Assembly: GCA_030647095.1 (NCBI GenBank)
Contig: JAUSKH010000009.1
Span: forward strand, 1-38,913
DNA: 38,913 bases
Direction: 5' to 3'
From: Nanobdellota archaeon
GTDB taxonomy: Archaea > Nanobdellota > Nanobdellia > Pacearchaeales > GW2011-AR1
The notes under the pieces were generated by a model that had not been told where the DNA came from, did no database searches, and saw nothing but the letters and a program-made list of their open reading frames with translations. This document shows positions 1 to 8,682 of the stretch, piece by piece. The position numbers were made by a program, and so were the translations under genes. Each line of letters opens with the position of its first letter. The first letter of the stretch is position 1.

Positions 1-141
1 TTTATTGCCAAATTGGGTTTAATACCCCGCAGCTCTGCTGCGTCGTCCGATTTGGCGATTAGAGATTTCCGTCTTGAAACCGAGCGGAATACCCCATCAG
101 CTTGCTGTGGGAATAGCGAAGGTTTAGGAAATCTCTTTATT
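1..141 (-). repeat. IS200-like transposon right-end / REP-like repeat, copy A (solo; may be cut by the window edge)
   Basis: 140/141 identical to 16488-16628 (one mismatch, at position 48). Two nested stem-loop modules: ATTGCCAAAT/ATTTGGCGAT (4-13/50-59) enclosing CGCAGC-TCT-GCTGCG, and AGAGATTTCC/GGAAATCTCT (61-70/127-136) enclosing CCCATCAGC-TT-GCTGTGGG. Confidence 0.85.
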
Positions 142-681
142 CCAATCGTCTTTTAACATGCCATAAATATGATTATCATGTATTTTGCCTAAAGCCTTAT
201 CTTTCACAGATTTCCTACAAGTACCCTCATAAACAAAACCTGCTTTCTTAATTAAAGAATTGGAAGCTTTATTTTCACTAAAAGCCTTAACGTTTATTCT
301 TCTCAACTTTAATTTTCTAAAAGCAAAATTAATTACAGCTTCTAAAGCCTCACTCATTATCCCCCTTCTCCAATAATCCTCGTTAATCCAGTATCCTACT
401 GTTGCTGTACCCTGAAAATAATCTACTTTCGAAAGCCCAACAGAACCAACAATTCTATTCTCTTCTTTCAGTTCAATACCAAAATTATATTTAGTCCTAG
501 GTTTTTCCTTAGATTCTTTCACGCAAGTTTTTATAAAATCTTTAGCACTTTTCTCAGAATATGGATAAGGCACCAGTGCTAAATATCTAGAAACGTTTAG
601 ATTATTACAGCCATCAACTAAATAATTTACATCCTTCATCTCTAAATCTCTAATAACTAATCTTTTAGTCTCGATTTTCAT
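124..681 (-). CDS. GNAT-family (RimJ/RimL-like) N-acetyltransferase
   Basis: ETKRLVIRDLEMKD...VGYWINEDYWRRGIMSEALEAVINFAF...NKASNSLIKKAGFVYEGTCRKS; the last codons lie inside the repeat at 1-141. Confidence 0.9.
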   Translation of the reverse strand: MKIETKRLVIRDLEMKDVNYLVDGCNNLNVSRYLALVPYPYSEKSAKDFIKTCVKESKEKPRTKYNFGIELKEENRIVGSVGLSKVDYFQGTATVGYWINEDYWRRGIMSEALEAVINFAFRKLKLRRINVKAFSENKASNSLIKKAGFVYEGTCRKSVKDKALGKIHDNHIYGMLKDDWNKEIS

Positions 682-689
682 ATTAAAAA

Positions 690-1682
690 CTATTTAATCC
701 ATTTATTCAGCATTCCAATAACATCCACTACTCTTGATGAATAACCATACTCATTATCATACCAAGCCAAAACTTTCACAAGATTCCCTTCTTTCATAGT
801 ACTTAAACCATCAACTACAGCAGAATGCGAATTACCTAAAACATCGCTAGAAACTATTTCATCTGTTGTATATTCTAAAATTCCTTTCATAGAACCATTA
901 GCAGCCTTTCTCAAAGCTCCATTTACAGAGATAATATCAAAAGATCTCCTCAACTGAGCTACAAAATCAACAATAGAACCAGCAGCAACTGGAACTCTTA
1001 ATGCAACTCCTTTTATTTTATCTTTTAATTCAGGAAAAACCTCATTTATAGCTTCTGTAGCTCCGCTAGATGTTGGAACAATATTCAATGCTGCAGCTCT
1101 TCCCCTTCTCTTTTGCTTATGAAACCCGTCATGAAGAGCCTGATCGTTTGTGTAACCATGGGCAGTTGTCATCATCCCATGTTCAATGCCAAAATTATCA
1201 TTAAGAATCCTAACAATAGGAGCCAAACAATTAGTAGTACATGAAGCAACAGAAATTATTCTTGTATCTTTATTTAACATCTTATCATTCACTCCAAGAA
1301 CAACGGTAACGTCTGCTTTTTCAGCAGGCGCACTAATCAAAACATATTTTGCTCCAGCCTTAAGATGTTTTTTCGCCCCTTCCCTATCTCTAAAAATTCC
1401 AGTACTTTCAACAACAACATCTACCTTTAACTGCTTCCAAGGTAATTTAGCAGGATCCATTTCATTAAGCACTTTTATCTTCTTCCCATTAACACTAAAA
1501 CTTCCTCTCTCCCCTATAACTTCCCCTTTATATCTTCCATAAATAGAATCATATTTCAATAAATAAACTGCATCATCCACGCCATGAACATCATTTATAA
1601 CAACTACATTCATCCCTCTTTCAAGCGCAATCTTAAGCACAGCTCTTCCAATTCTTCCAAAACCATTTATAGCTATATTCAT
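690..1682 (-). CDS. gap: Glyceraldehyde-3-phosphate dehydrogenase, bacterial/class I type
   Basis: INGFGRIGRAVLKIAL N-terminus, SVASCTTNCLAPIVRILND active-site motif, WYDNEYGYSSRVVDV. Confidence 0.97.
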   Translation of the reverse strand: MNIAINGFGRIGRAVLKIALERGMNVVVINDVHGVDDAVYLLKYDSIYGRYKGEVIGERGSFSVNGKKIKVLNEMDPAKLPWKQLKVDVVVESTGIFRDREGAKKHLKAGAKYVLISAPAEKADVTVVLGVNDKMLNKDTRIISVASCTTNCLAPIVRILNDNFGIEHGMMTTAHGYTNDQALHDGFHKQKRRGRAAALNIVPTSSGATEAINEVFPELKDKIKGVALRVPVAAGSIVDFVAQLRRSFDIISVNGALRKAANGSMKGILEYTTDEIVSSDVLGNSHSAVVDGLSTMKEGNLVKVLAWYDNEYGYSSRVVDVIGMLNKWIK

Positions 1683-1748
1683 CTCACACCTTTTTTAATC
1701 ATATATCTTACAAAGGAGTTTATTAAAATGTTGCGGTTTTAAGAAGCC

Positions 1749-2030
1749 TTAAAATAACTCGCTTTCAGTTCTTGCAATCGCCTTTCTTAACAAAGGATTA
1801 GGGTTATGAATCCAAGTTATGCCCCTTGAACCAAAAGCAATTTTATTGCTCATCTCTAAATATTGTAAAATAATTCTTAAAGTATTATGGTTCACCTGTC
1901 TAGGCAATTTTCTTTTTAGCTCTGCTACTGTGATCACGCTTTCTTTCATATTTCTCAATACCCTTTCAACCATTATTACTGTATTCAATGTAGGCCAATG
2001 AGCTACCTTCTTTGCTATTCTCTGTGACAT
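1749..2030 (-). CDS. Small winged-helix-like hypothetical protein
   Basis: 93-aa ORF; VITVAELKRKLPRQVNHNTLRIILQYLEMSNKIAFGSRGITWI reads like a wHTH. Confidence 0.65.
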   Translation of the reverse strand: MSQRIAKKVAHWPTLNTVIMVERVLRNMKESVITVAELKRKLPRQVNHNTLRIILQYLEMSNKIAFGSRGITWIHNPNPLLRKAIARTESELF

Positions 2031-2099
2031 TTTAATAATTTATAATTATTTACTTGTAACTATTAGATACATAATAATATTTAAACGTTTCTGACAAGT

Positions 2100-2729
2100 T
2101 TAAACCCTCGCAAGCTCTTTCAACAATTTCTCAGGATTCTTTGAGTTAACAATAGCAGAAGAAATTAAAACGCCCTTGCATCCAAGCTGTTTAGCAGCGA
2201 TAACATCTGCCCTATTCTGAATTCCAGCCCCGCATAAAGGTAAAACTCCTGTTCCTTTAAGCGCTTTAGCAAAATTAGCTACCTCATCAGCTCTATAAAA
2301 TGTAACAGAATTTCCACTAGCAATTAATTTAGGATCTTCATACGCAATAGCGTATGGCTTCAATACAGCCAATTTCTCTGCATCACGTATTTTTGATGTA
2401 CAAAGAATAATTTTTAAGCCTTCTTTCTTAGCAATTTCCATCGTCTTTTCTATAACTTTCCAAGGCAATTGATGCTCAGAATGATTTAATAAACTACCAA
2501 CAGCACCCGCAGTTTTAACAGATTGAAAAGTAATATACCCAGTTCCTCTCCCCGATTCAATATTATCCAAATGTTGTGCATAAACCTTCAACCTTGTTTC
2601 AGCACTAACCTCAAATATATCAGTAGCAGGTACAGAAACAATAGCATCAGGCAAATATTTTTCTATATACTTAGCCATATCTATTGCCCTCTCTCCAGGA
2701 ACATAATTTTTAAAATTTATTACTATCAT
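2100..2729 (-). CDS. tpiA: Triose-phosphate isomerase, archaeal short type
   Basis: MIVINFKNYVPG, LNHSEHQLPW, IAYEDPKLIASG, GAGIQNRADVIAAKQLGCKGVLISSAIV. Confidence 0.95.
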   Translation of the reverse strand: MIVINFKNYVPGERAIDMAKYIEKYLPDAIVSVPATDIFEVSAETRLKVYAQHLDNIESGRGTGYITFQSVKTAGAVGSLLNHSEHQLPWKVIEKTMEIAKKEGLKIILCTSKIRDAEKLAVLKPYAIAYEDPKLIASGNSVTFYRADEVANFAKALKGTGVLPLCGAGIQNRADVIAAKQLGCKGVLISSAIVNSKNPEKLLKELARV

Positions 2730-2755
2730 TTTACAAATTTAACATCCTTATATTT

Positions 2756-2896
2756 TTAAATTTCTCCTTCATCGATTTCTTTCATAATTTCATCAGTTGA
2801 CTTTCTAATATTTCTTTCCTTTCCCCATAAAAAGGAAAGATTTCCTACTTTTCCGATTTTGTTTTCTATTATATTATCTTTTATTTCTACTTCCAT
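2756..2896 (-). CDS. 46-aa small ORF (MEVEIKDNIIENKIGKVGNLSFLWGKERNIRKSTDEIMKEIDEGEI), possibly orphan antitoxin-like
   Basis: Manual translation; intact small ORF absent from the supplied track; ATG-to-stop fills the gap between tpiA and the aldolase. Confidence 0.4.
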   Translation of the reverse strand: MEVEIKDNIIENKIGKVGNLSFLWGKERNIRKSTDEIMKEIDEGEI

Positions 2897-2925
2897 ATTA
2901 TTAAATATCTTGTAACTATTCAAAT

Positions 2926-3687
2926 TTAACTATATTTATTAAATACAATTTCCCTTGCCCTTTTAGATAACTCAAAAGGATTTTTAGCCTTCCAAATATT
3001 TCTGCCAACTGCAACCCCCATAGCTCCAGCCCTCATTACATCGCGAATATCACGTAAGAAAGCTCCTTCTTCCTCCTTAATTCCTCCTGCAACAACTACT
3101 TTTGTCTTTCCAGCACATTGAACAGTCCAATGCAAATCATGTAAATCTCCTTCTCTCTTTAATTTTACAATATCTGCTCCTATTTCCAAACCAACACGGG
3201 CAGCATAAGCCATCAATTCTACAGGGCTTTTACCTTTAACTCCTTTCCCTCTAGGATAAATCCACGCAATCACGGGAATTCCGCGTGCATGAGCCTCTTT
3301 TTCTATCGTATCAAACTCTTTCAACATAATATTTTCATAATCACTACCAATATAGATAGTATAACCAACTGCAACAGCACCTAGCTTCAAAGCCTCTTTA
3401 ACACTACAAATCTGTTTAGATAAAGGCTCAGTTTGTGATAAACTTGTTTTTCCATTTAACTTTATAATCAACGGCACTTTACTTTTTTTTATCTCTTTAT
3501 TATATTTTTCAGCAATTCCTTTTTGGAAAATCATTGCATTAAACTTGCCTTTCTGAGCAATTTCAATTATATATCTAGGATCAACATTCTTGTCATTGAA
3601 TTCAACAGGTCCATGCTCCATTCCTTGATCATATGCTAAATAGAATGCTTTCCCCTTAGTCATAATCTTATTCAGTTTAACTTTCAT
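2926..3687 (-). CDS. fba: Archaeal class I fructose-bisphosphate aldolase (FbaB/DhnA family)
   Basis: YLAYDQGMEHGP, GADIVKLKREGD (Schiff-base Lys region), VVAGGIKEEEGAFLRDIRDVMRAGAMGVAVGRNIW. Confidence 0.93.
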   Translation of the reverse strand: MKVKLNKIMTKGKAFYLAYDQGMEHGPVEFNDKNVDPRYIIEIAQKGKFNAMIFQKGIAEKYNKEIKKSKVPLIIKLNGKTSLSQTEPLSKQICSVKEALKLGAVAVGYTIYIGSDYENIMLKEFDTIEKEAHARGIPVIAWIYPRGKGVKGKSPVELMAYAARVGLEIGADIVKLKREGDLHDLHWTVQCAGKTKVVVAGGIKEEEGAFLRDIRDVMRAGAMGVAVGRNIWKAKNPFELSKRAREIVFNKYS

Positions 3688-3910
3688 CTTTCCTCTTTAT
3701 TATTATCAAATCCATACATTCCATTATTTATAAATTCTAGCCTAAAAAGACCATATAATTTATTTTATAAGTTGGCTCGGTGTAAAAGAATATATCCTAA
3801 AAGATATACTTTGTAATCTTTCTAATAAATTCACAACACGTAAAATCTCTTGCTAGTTAGCTGGGAAAAATAGAAGGTTAGGGTTGATCAGATGGTCTAT
3901 TCAATAAATG

Positions 3911-4096
3911 TTATTTCTTAATCTTTATTTTTTGAACTGGCTTAGCTCCACCAAAAATAACAAAAAAGATAATTCCAGTTATGAATGGAATAACAAAATT
4001 TCCTCCTCCAACCATAAAAGTCCCTAGACTTGATAGAATAAAACCCAATACTCCCCAAAGGAAAGCTTTTGACCAATTAAATTCTTTCAATAACAT
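3911..4096 (-). CDS. Small two-TM membrane protein
   Basis: 61 aa, two hydrophobic segments and basic C-terminus. Confidence 0.55.
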   Translation of the reverse strand: MLLKEFNWSKAFLWGVLGFILSSLGTFMVGGGNFVIPFITGIIFFVIFGGAKPVQKIKIKK

Positions 4097-4181
4097 AAAA
4101 TAACCTGAGATTTATAGTTTATATTATTTGTTATTATAGTATTAAATTCACAACAATTAAATAGAAACCTTTAAATATAGG

Positions 4182-4198
4182 GTTACCTAATAGGTAAC
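4182..4198. promoter_or_regulatory. Perfect 7-bp inverted repeat GTTACCT-AAT-AGGTAAC, putative operator
   Basis: Lies between a TATA-like TTTAAATA (4170-4177) and the ATG at 4207 of the NTase module. Confidence 0.7.
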
Positions 4199-4206
4199 TA
4201 TATAAA

Positions 4207-4809
4207 ATGGCAACAGAAATACCTCAATATGGCTTGAAAGCATATGCTTTGTTTTTTTCAAAGCATAAAGATAAAGAAGAATTCAAACAATCAGAGTTAG
4301 ATTGGATAGTTGGGCAAAGCATGAAAAAGAAGATATTTTCTTTATTATTAAGAGCGGGCTGGGTTAAAAAGCAATCAGATAATACTTATATTTGCATAAA
4401 TCCAGAGATTATAATTAAAAGTTTATTGGAATTTAAGGTTCCTCAAATAATAAAAGAAGCTGAAAGAGACTATGCTTTTACTAATTTATCTGCTGTAGAG
4501 ATTTGGAGTGATTATTCTTATGTTCAAAGAGGAATAGAAAAGTCTCCTTATTTTATTAAAGTTTTAAAGAAAGATTTAAAATATTGGAAAAATTTCTTTA
4601 ATAGACATAATATTCCAAATTATGTTAATGAAGGAACTACAATCGGAGAATATATTATCTTAATTCCTGTTAAAAAATTAAGTTTTGTAGAAAAAGAAGA
4701 TTATAAAGTTGAAAGCTTAAAAGAAACAATTAGAATAGCAAAATTAAATGAAATGTATTTGTATGCTTACAATTACATAAGGAACAAATATAAAAATGTT
4801 ACAGCTTAG
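4207..4809 (+). CDS. Putative wHTH regulator/antitoxin-like partner of nucleotidyltransferase (AbiEi-like position)
   Basis: 200 aa; N-terminal winged-helix-like region; overlaps the downstream NTase by 14 nt. Confidence 0.6.
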   Translation: MATEIPQYGLKAYALFFSKHKDKEEFKQSELDWIVGQSMKKKIFSLLLRAGWVKKQSDNTYICINPEIIIKSLLEFKVPQIIKEAERDYAFTNLSAVEIWSDYSYVQRGIEKSPYFIKVLKKDLKYWKNFFNRHNIPNYVNEGTTIGEYIILIPVKKLSFVEKEDYKVESLKETIRIAKLNEMYLYAYNYIRNKYKNVTA

Positions 4810-5482
4810 AGAAAAAGAGATTTTTGAAACATTAAAAAAGATAGATAAATTTAACTTTGTTATTATTGGAGGATATGCTGTAAATGCTTACACTCTTCCA
4901 AGATTTTCAGTTGATTGTGATATTGTAGTCAAAGATACAAAGGAATTAAAAGAAATAGAAGAAGTCCTAATAAATTTTGGTTATATTAAAGAAGAAAATA
5001 ATAAAGACAAGACTTCTTATTATGGAGATTTTTTAAGATTAGAAAAAGATTTAGGAGATAATATTAAAGTAAGCGTAGATATTTTAATCAAAGAAGTTTT
5101 AGATAGGCAAACAAACGCCACTTTTCCTGCTGATTGGGTATTTGATAATTCAGAAATAAGAACATTAAGAGGAAAAACAATTACAGAAGAGTTAAAATTG
5201 AAAATAATAAATCTAGATGCTTTATTTGTCTTAAAATTTGTAAGTTGTCGTTTAACAGACATAAGAGACATTTTTATGTTAGCGCCCAATATAAAAAATA
5301 AAGAACGGGTAAAAGAAGAGATTTCAAAAAAATATGATTTTAATAAATTATTTTCAAAGGTTGAAAATAAAATAACATCAAAACAGTTTAAGGATAGTCT
5401 ACAGGGAGTTTATGGAATTATAGACGAAAAAGTTTTTGAGAAGCATAAAAAAGCAATTCTAGATATGGGAAAAAGTAAGTAA
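4796..5482 (+). CDS. Nucleotidyltransferase, AbiEii-like toxin / DUF6036-type
   Basis: FVIIGGYAVNAYTLPRFSVDCDIVVKD = hG[G/S]x9-13DxD NTase core; second acidic strand KVSVDILIKEV. Confidence 0.8.
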   Translation: MLQLREKEIFETLKKIDKFNFVIIGGYAVNAYTLPRFSVDCDIVVKDTKELKEIEEVLINFGYIKEENNKDKTSYYGDFLRLEKDLGDNIKVSVDILIKEVLDRQTNATFPADWVFDNSEIRTLRGKTITEELKLKIINLDALFVLKFVSCRLTDIRDIFMLAPNIKNKERVKEEISKKYDFNKLFSKVENKITSKQFKDSLQGVYGIIDEKVFEKHKKAILDMGKSK

Positions 5483-5606
5483 AATAAAAACAATATTTAG
5501 AAAGTATATCCTTTTTGATATACTCTGTGTAAACAAATGTATCCCTTTAGTTACTTTTTGTAACGAGCTATTTGTTAAAACTTATCATATATTTTATGAT
5601 AAATAT

Positions 5607-5690
5607 GGATCTGGAGAGGATCGAACTCCTAATTACTCAAATAAAATAATAGACTAAAACTTCCATTACAATACATGTCTGAACTACTTT
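5607..5690 (-). other. Degenerate tRNA-like sequence (TAGTTCAG D-arm-like start, GGAGTTCGATCCTCTC T-arm-like, CAGATCC acceptor-like)
   Basis: Minus strand reads GTAGTTCAGACATG...TTAGGAGTTCGATCCTCTCCAGATCC; no matching 5' GGATCTG acceptor strand; overlaps the minD 3' end. Confidence 0.35.
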
Positions 5691-6466
5691 CTCCCTGTAA
5701 ACCAAGAACCAAATTTTGAAAGCATACCCTGTTCTTGATATTCAACTCCAATAAGACTTCCTGCAAGCTTCTTATAAGCAATAGAAATATCTCTATTTGG
5801 AGCATACAAAGTTACAGGAGTTGAAGAAGCAAGTGCCTCTAATACTTTAACATCTTCTGGAAGTACAGACAACACAGGAATACCAGAAGCGTTTGAAATA
5901 TCCTCAGCAGACAACTCAAAATCCTTATACCTTGCTCTGTTAATAACCAAACCTCTAATAGGAACCTTGCGCTGTTTAGCTATCTTTACTGCATGAAGCG
6001 TTGCACTCAAAGTAGGAAAATCCAGCGAACTAACAACCAACAATTCGTCAGAAGACATGATAGTAGCAAGCATCTCGTCGTTTAAAGAAGGCGAAGAATC
6101 AAGAATTATCACATCATAATAGTCTTTCAATGGTTCAAGTTTGCTTTTCAATTTTAATGGAGAAATATTCTTTGGCAACAAAGAGCCAGGCAAAACATGC
6201 AAGCCAGAGTCATGTTCATACAGCGCCTGGAATGGAGAAACATCTCCCCTCAAAACATCATGAATAGTTGCCTGGGGTGTAACAAGCCCCACATGCATCC
6301 CACAATGAGGAGTAGAAAAATTAGCATCGACTAATAACACTTTTTTACCAAACTCACTTGCCAAAGCAGAGCTTATATTTGAAGAAACAGTCGTCTTACC
6401 AACTCCCCCCTTAACTGAAATTACTCCTATTGTAATACATTTACCCATTCTTGAAAACCTCTGCAA
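5684..6466 (-). CDS. minD: MinD/ParA-family P-loop ATPase (start may be the internal Met at 6448)
   Basis: SVKGGVGKTTVSSNISSALA deviant Walker A; VIILDSSPSL; LVVSSLDFPTL. Confidence 0.93.
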   Translation of the reverse strand: MQRFSRMGKCITIGVISVKGGVGKTTVSSNISSALASEFGKKVLLVDANFSTPHCGMHVGLVTPQATIHDVLRGDVSPFQALYEHDSGLHVLPGSLLPKNISPLKLKSKLEPLKDYYDVIILDSSPSLNDEMLATIMSSDELLVVSSLDFPTLSATLHAVKIAKQRKVPIRGLVINRARYKDFELSAEDISNASGIPVLSVLPEDVKVLEALASSTPVTLYAPNRDISIAYKKLAGSLIGVEYQEQGMLSKFGSWFTGRK

Positions 6467-6638
6467 TCCTATTAACTATAACTCTTGAAGGATAATTAAC
6501 ACTCGGTATCTTCCTTATAGTTCCATCTTTTAAAATATGTTTTTTAGAATCAATTTTATTAATCTCAACTTTTTTAGTATTTTTCTTTTTTACTCTCTTT
6601 GTATTATTACTGCTTCGTGTTCGCTTAATTGCTTTCAT
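6441..6638 (-). CDS. 65-aa basic hypothetical protein overlapping the minD start
   Basis: Lys/Arg/Asn-rich N-terminus; C-term VNYPSRVIVNRIAEVFKNG. Confidence 0.5.
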   Translation of the reverse strand: MKAIKRTRSSNNTKRVKKKNTKKVEINKIDSKKHILKDGTIRKIPSVNYPSRVIVNRIAEVFKNG

Positions 6639-6751
6639 GGTATCACTTTGTTCTTGTGTATTACAATTATATCAGTCCCGCCTTTTAAATATTATGTTTT
6701 AAATTGAATAATGTAAAAAATTTAAATATCTTTAAACAACTTTCTTAAAAT

Positions 6752-8167
6752 TTAACCCTTCATAACAGCCAAAGGTCTCAATTTCGCAACGATATTTCCT
6801 ATTCCAAGCTCATTTGAAACCCGCACAACTTCATTAACATCCTTATATGCTTCTGGTGCTTCCTCTAGAACTCCTTTCTTCGAACCTGCTTTTATCATAA
6901 TATCTCTTTCTTTCAAATTTTTAATAATTTTATCAGAAGAAAGATTATTTTTTGCATATGTCCTAGACAATAATCTTCCAGCTCCGTGTGCCGTAGATGC
7001 AAAAGAAATTTCTCTTGCTTTTTCTGTACCAACTAAAACATAAGAAGCCGTTCCCATACTTCCAGGAATAAAAATCGGCTGCCCAACCTTTCTATAATCT
7101 TTTGATATTTCAATTCTTCCAGGCCCTAAACTTCTCGTAGCACCTTTTCTATGTACGCACAAAATTACTTTTTTTCCATCAATCTCAAATTCCTCGAATT
7201 TTGCTATATTATGCGCAATATCATAAACGACTTTAACTCTGGTTCCAGGAAAATATTTTTCAAAACTCTTTCTCACCTGATAAGTAATAAATTGCCTATT
7301 AACAAATGCAAAATTTGCAGCTGCAGCCATAGCAGCCCTATATTCCTTCCCTAATCGTGATTCAATTGGTGCACAAGCCAATTCCCTATCTGGCAAATCC
7401 TTAAATCCATACTCCTTTTCCATTTTATGAATATAATCAGAAGCAGTCTGGTGCCCTAACCCTCTACTTCCAGTATGAATCATAACAACAATCTGACCTT
7501 CATTTTCTAATCCAAATATATTGGAAATTTTTTTATCAAATATTTCCTCAACTTCCTGTATTTCCAAAAAGTGATTCCCAGAACCTATCGTCCCAAGCTG
7601 ATCCCGTCCTCGTGCTTTTGCCTTCTGTGAAACTTTTGAAGCATCTGCCCCTTCAATTCTACCTTTATCTTCTATATGCTCAACATCTTCCTTAGTTGCA
7701 TAACCTTTATCAAAAGCCCACTGCAAACCTTTTTCCAAAATTTCATCCAACTCTTTATCATTAAATTTAAGTTCAGAACCTTTTCCAACTCCCGAAGGAA
7801 CAGTCTTGTACAAATCATTTAAAACCTGCTCTCTTTTCTTCAAAAATTCCTTCTTAGATAAATTAAGGGCAAGTAAACGGACTCCACAATTTATATCGTA
7901 GCCCGTTTGTCCAGGAGAAATTACGCCTTTGTTTAAATCGTATGCAGAAACTCCTCCTATGCATGCGCCATACCCTTGGTGAGAATCTGGAAGCACGACA
8001 ACATGTTTCACAACTCCAGTCATCATCGCCATATTCTTAGCCTGTTCTAAAGTTTTATCCTGTTTTATTTTTTCCAACAGCTGTTCAGAAGCATACACAG
8101 TAATAGGAACGTTCATCTTACCTTCTTTCTCAATTTGCCAAATATTTTCAGCTATTTTTTTTATCAT
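6752..8167 (-). CDS. rtcB: RNA-splicing ligase RtcB
   Basis: DSHQGYGACIGGVSAYD, GYDINCGVRLL, GTIGSGNHFLEIQ, HTGSRGLGHQ, HRKGATRSLGPG, GSMGTASYVL, STAHGAGR. Confidence 0.98.
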   Translation of the reverse strand: MIKKIAENIWQIEKEGKMNVPITVYASEQLLEKIKQDKTLEQAKNMAMMTGVVKHVVVLPDSHQGYGACIGGVSAYDLNKGVISPGQTGYDINCGVRLLALNLSKKEFLKKREQVLNDLYKTVPSGVGKGSELKFNDKELDEILEKGLQWAFDKGYATKEDVEHIEDKGRIEGADASKVSQKAKARGRDQLGTIGSGNHFLEIQEVEEIFDKKISNIFGLENEGQIVVMIHTGSRGLGHQTASDYIHKMEKEYGFKDLPDRELACAPIESRLGKEYRAAMAAAANFAFVNRQFITYQVRKSFEKYFPGTRVKVVYDIAHNIAKFEEFEIDGKKVILCVHRKGATRSLGPGRIEISKDYRKVGQPIFIPGSMGTASYVLVGTEKAREISFASTAHGAGRLLSRTYAKNNLSSDKIIKNLKERDIMIKAGSKKGVLEEAPEAYKDVNEVVRVSNELGIGNIVAKLRPLAVMKG

Positions 8168-8218
8168 ATGTTCTTAATAAAAAAGAGATTACATAATATT
8201 TAAAATCACCTATAAAGA

Positions 8219-8632
8219 TTAAACATCCAATACAGCCTGGACTTCCCAGCCAGTTTTTACCTTTTTCAAATACATTTCAGCATACGTTGCAGCCTTAACA
8301 TGATCTAAATCCTTATACTTCTTAACTTCGTCTCCATAAAGTTTACCTTTTAGTTTATTTTCATCAATAGATAATTTTGCCTTAACAACAATAAAACCCT
8401 CTGCATCTAACAAATAAATCAATTCGTCCAAAAAACCATAAAATAAAGCTTCCAAATCAGCCCCTTCCAAATTAATCTCCTTTATCTTATTAGACTTAAT
8501 TTTTCCTCCCCTAGATACATGAAAAGAAAAAGCTGAAGCAGAATTCTCAAAAGCCTCCTCAAGATTCTTTCCATATGCCCTGAATTTAATGTCTGCAGTA
8601 TGTTCAAAAAACTCAAATTTCTGTTTTTTCAT
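8219..8632 (-). CDS. Archease
   Basis: FEFFEHTADIKFRAYGKNLEEAFENSA...; HVKAATYAEM; adjacent to rtcB. Confidence 0.95.
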   Translation of the reverse strand: MKKQKFEFFEHTADIKFRAYGKNLEEAFENSASAFSFHVSRGGKIKSNKIKEINLEGADLEALFYGFLDELIYLLDAEGFIVVKAKLSIDENKLKGKLYGDEVKKYKDLDHVKAATYAEMYLKKVKTGWEVQAVLDV

Positions 8633-8682
8633 CTATTAACAAGGAAGATTAGATTTATAAATTTATTAAATCTCATAATGGA

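Noticed and set aside
1186-1542. 118-aa plus-strand ORF
   Set aside because: Fully antisense to GAPDH, which has clear catalytic motifs; shadow ORF.
3760-3900. Intergenic hairpin-containing stretch that might be a small RNA
   Set aside because: AGTATATC/GATATACT-type stems are short and AT-rich; no conserved box C/D, H/ACA or tRNA signature could be read.
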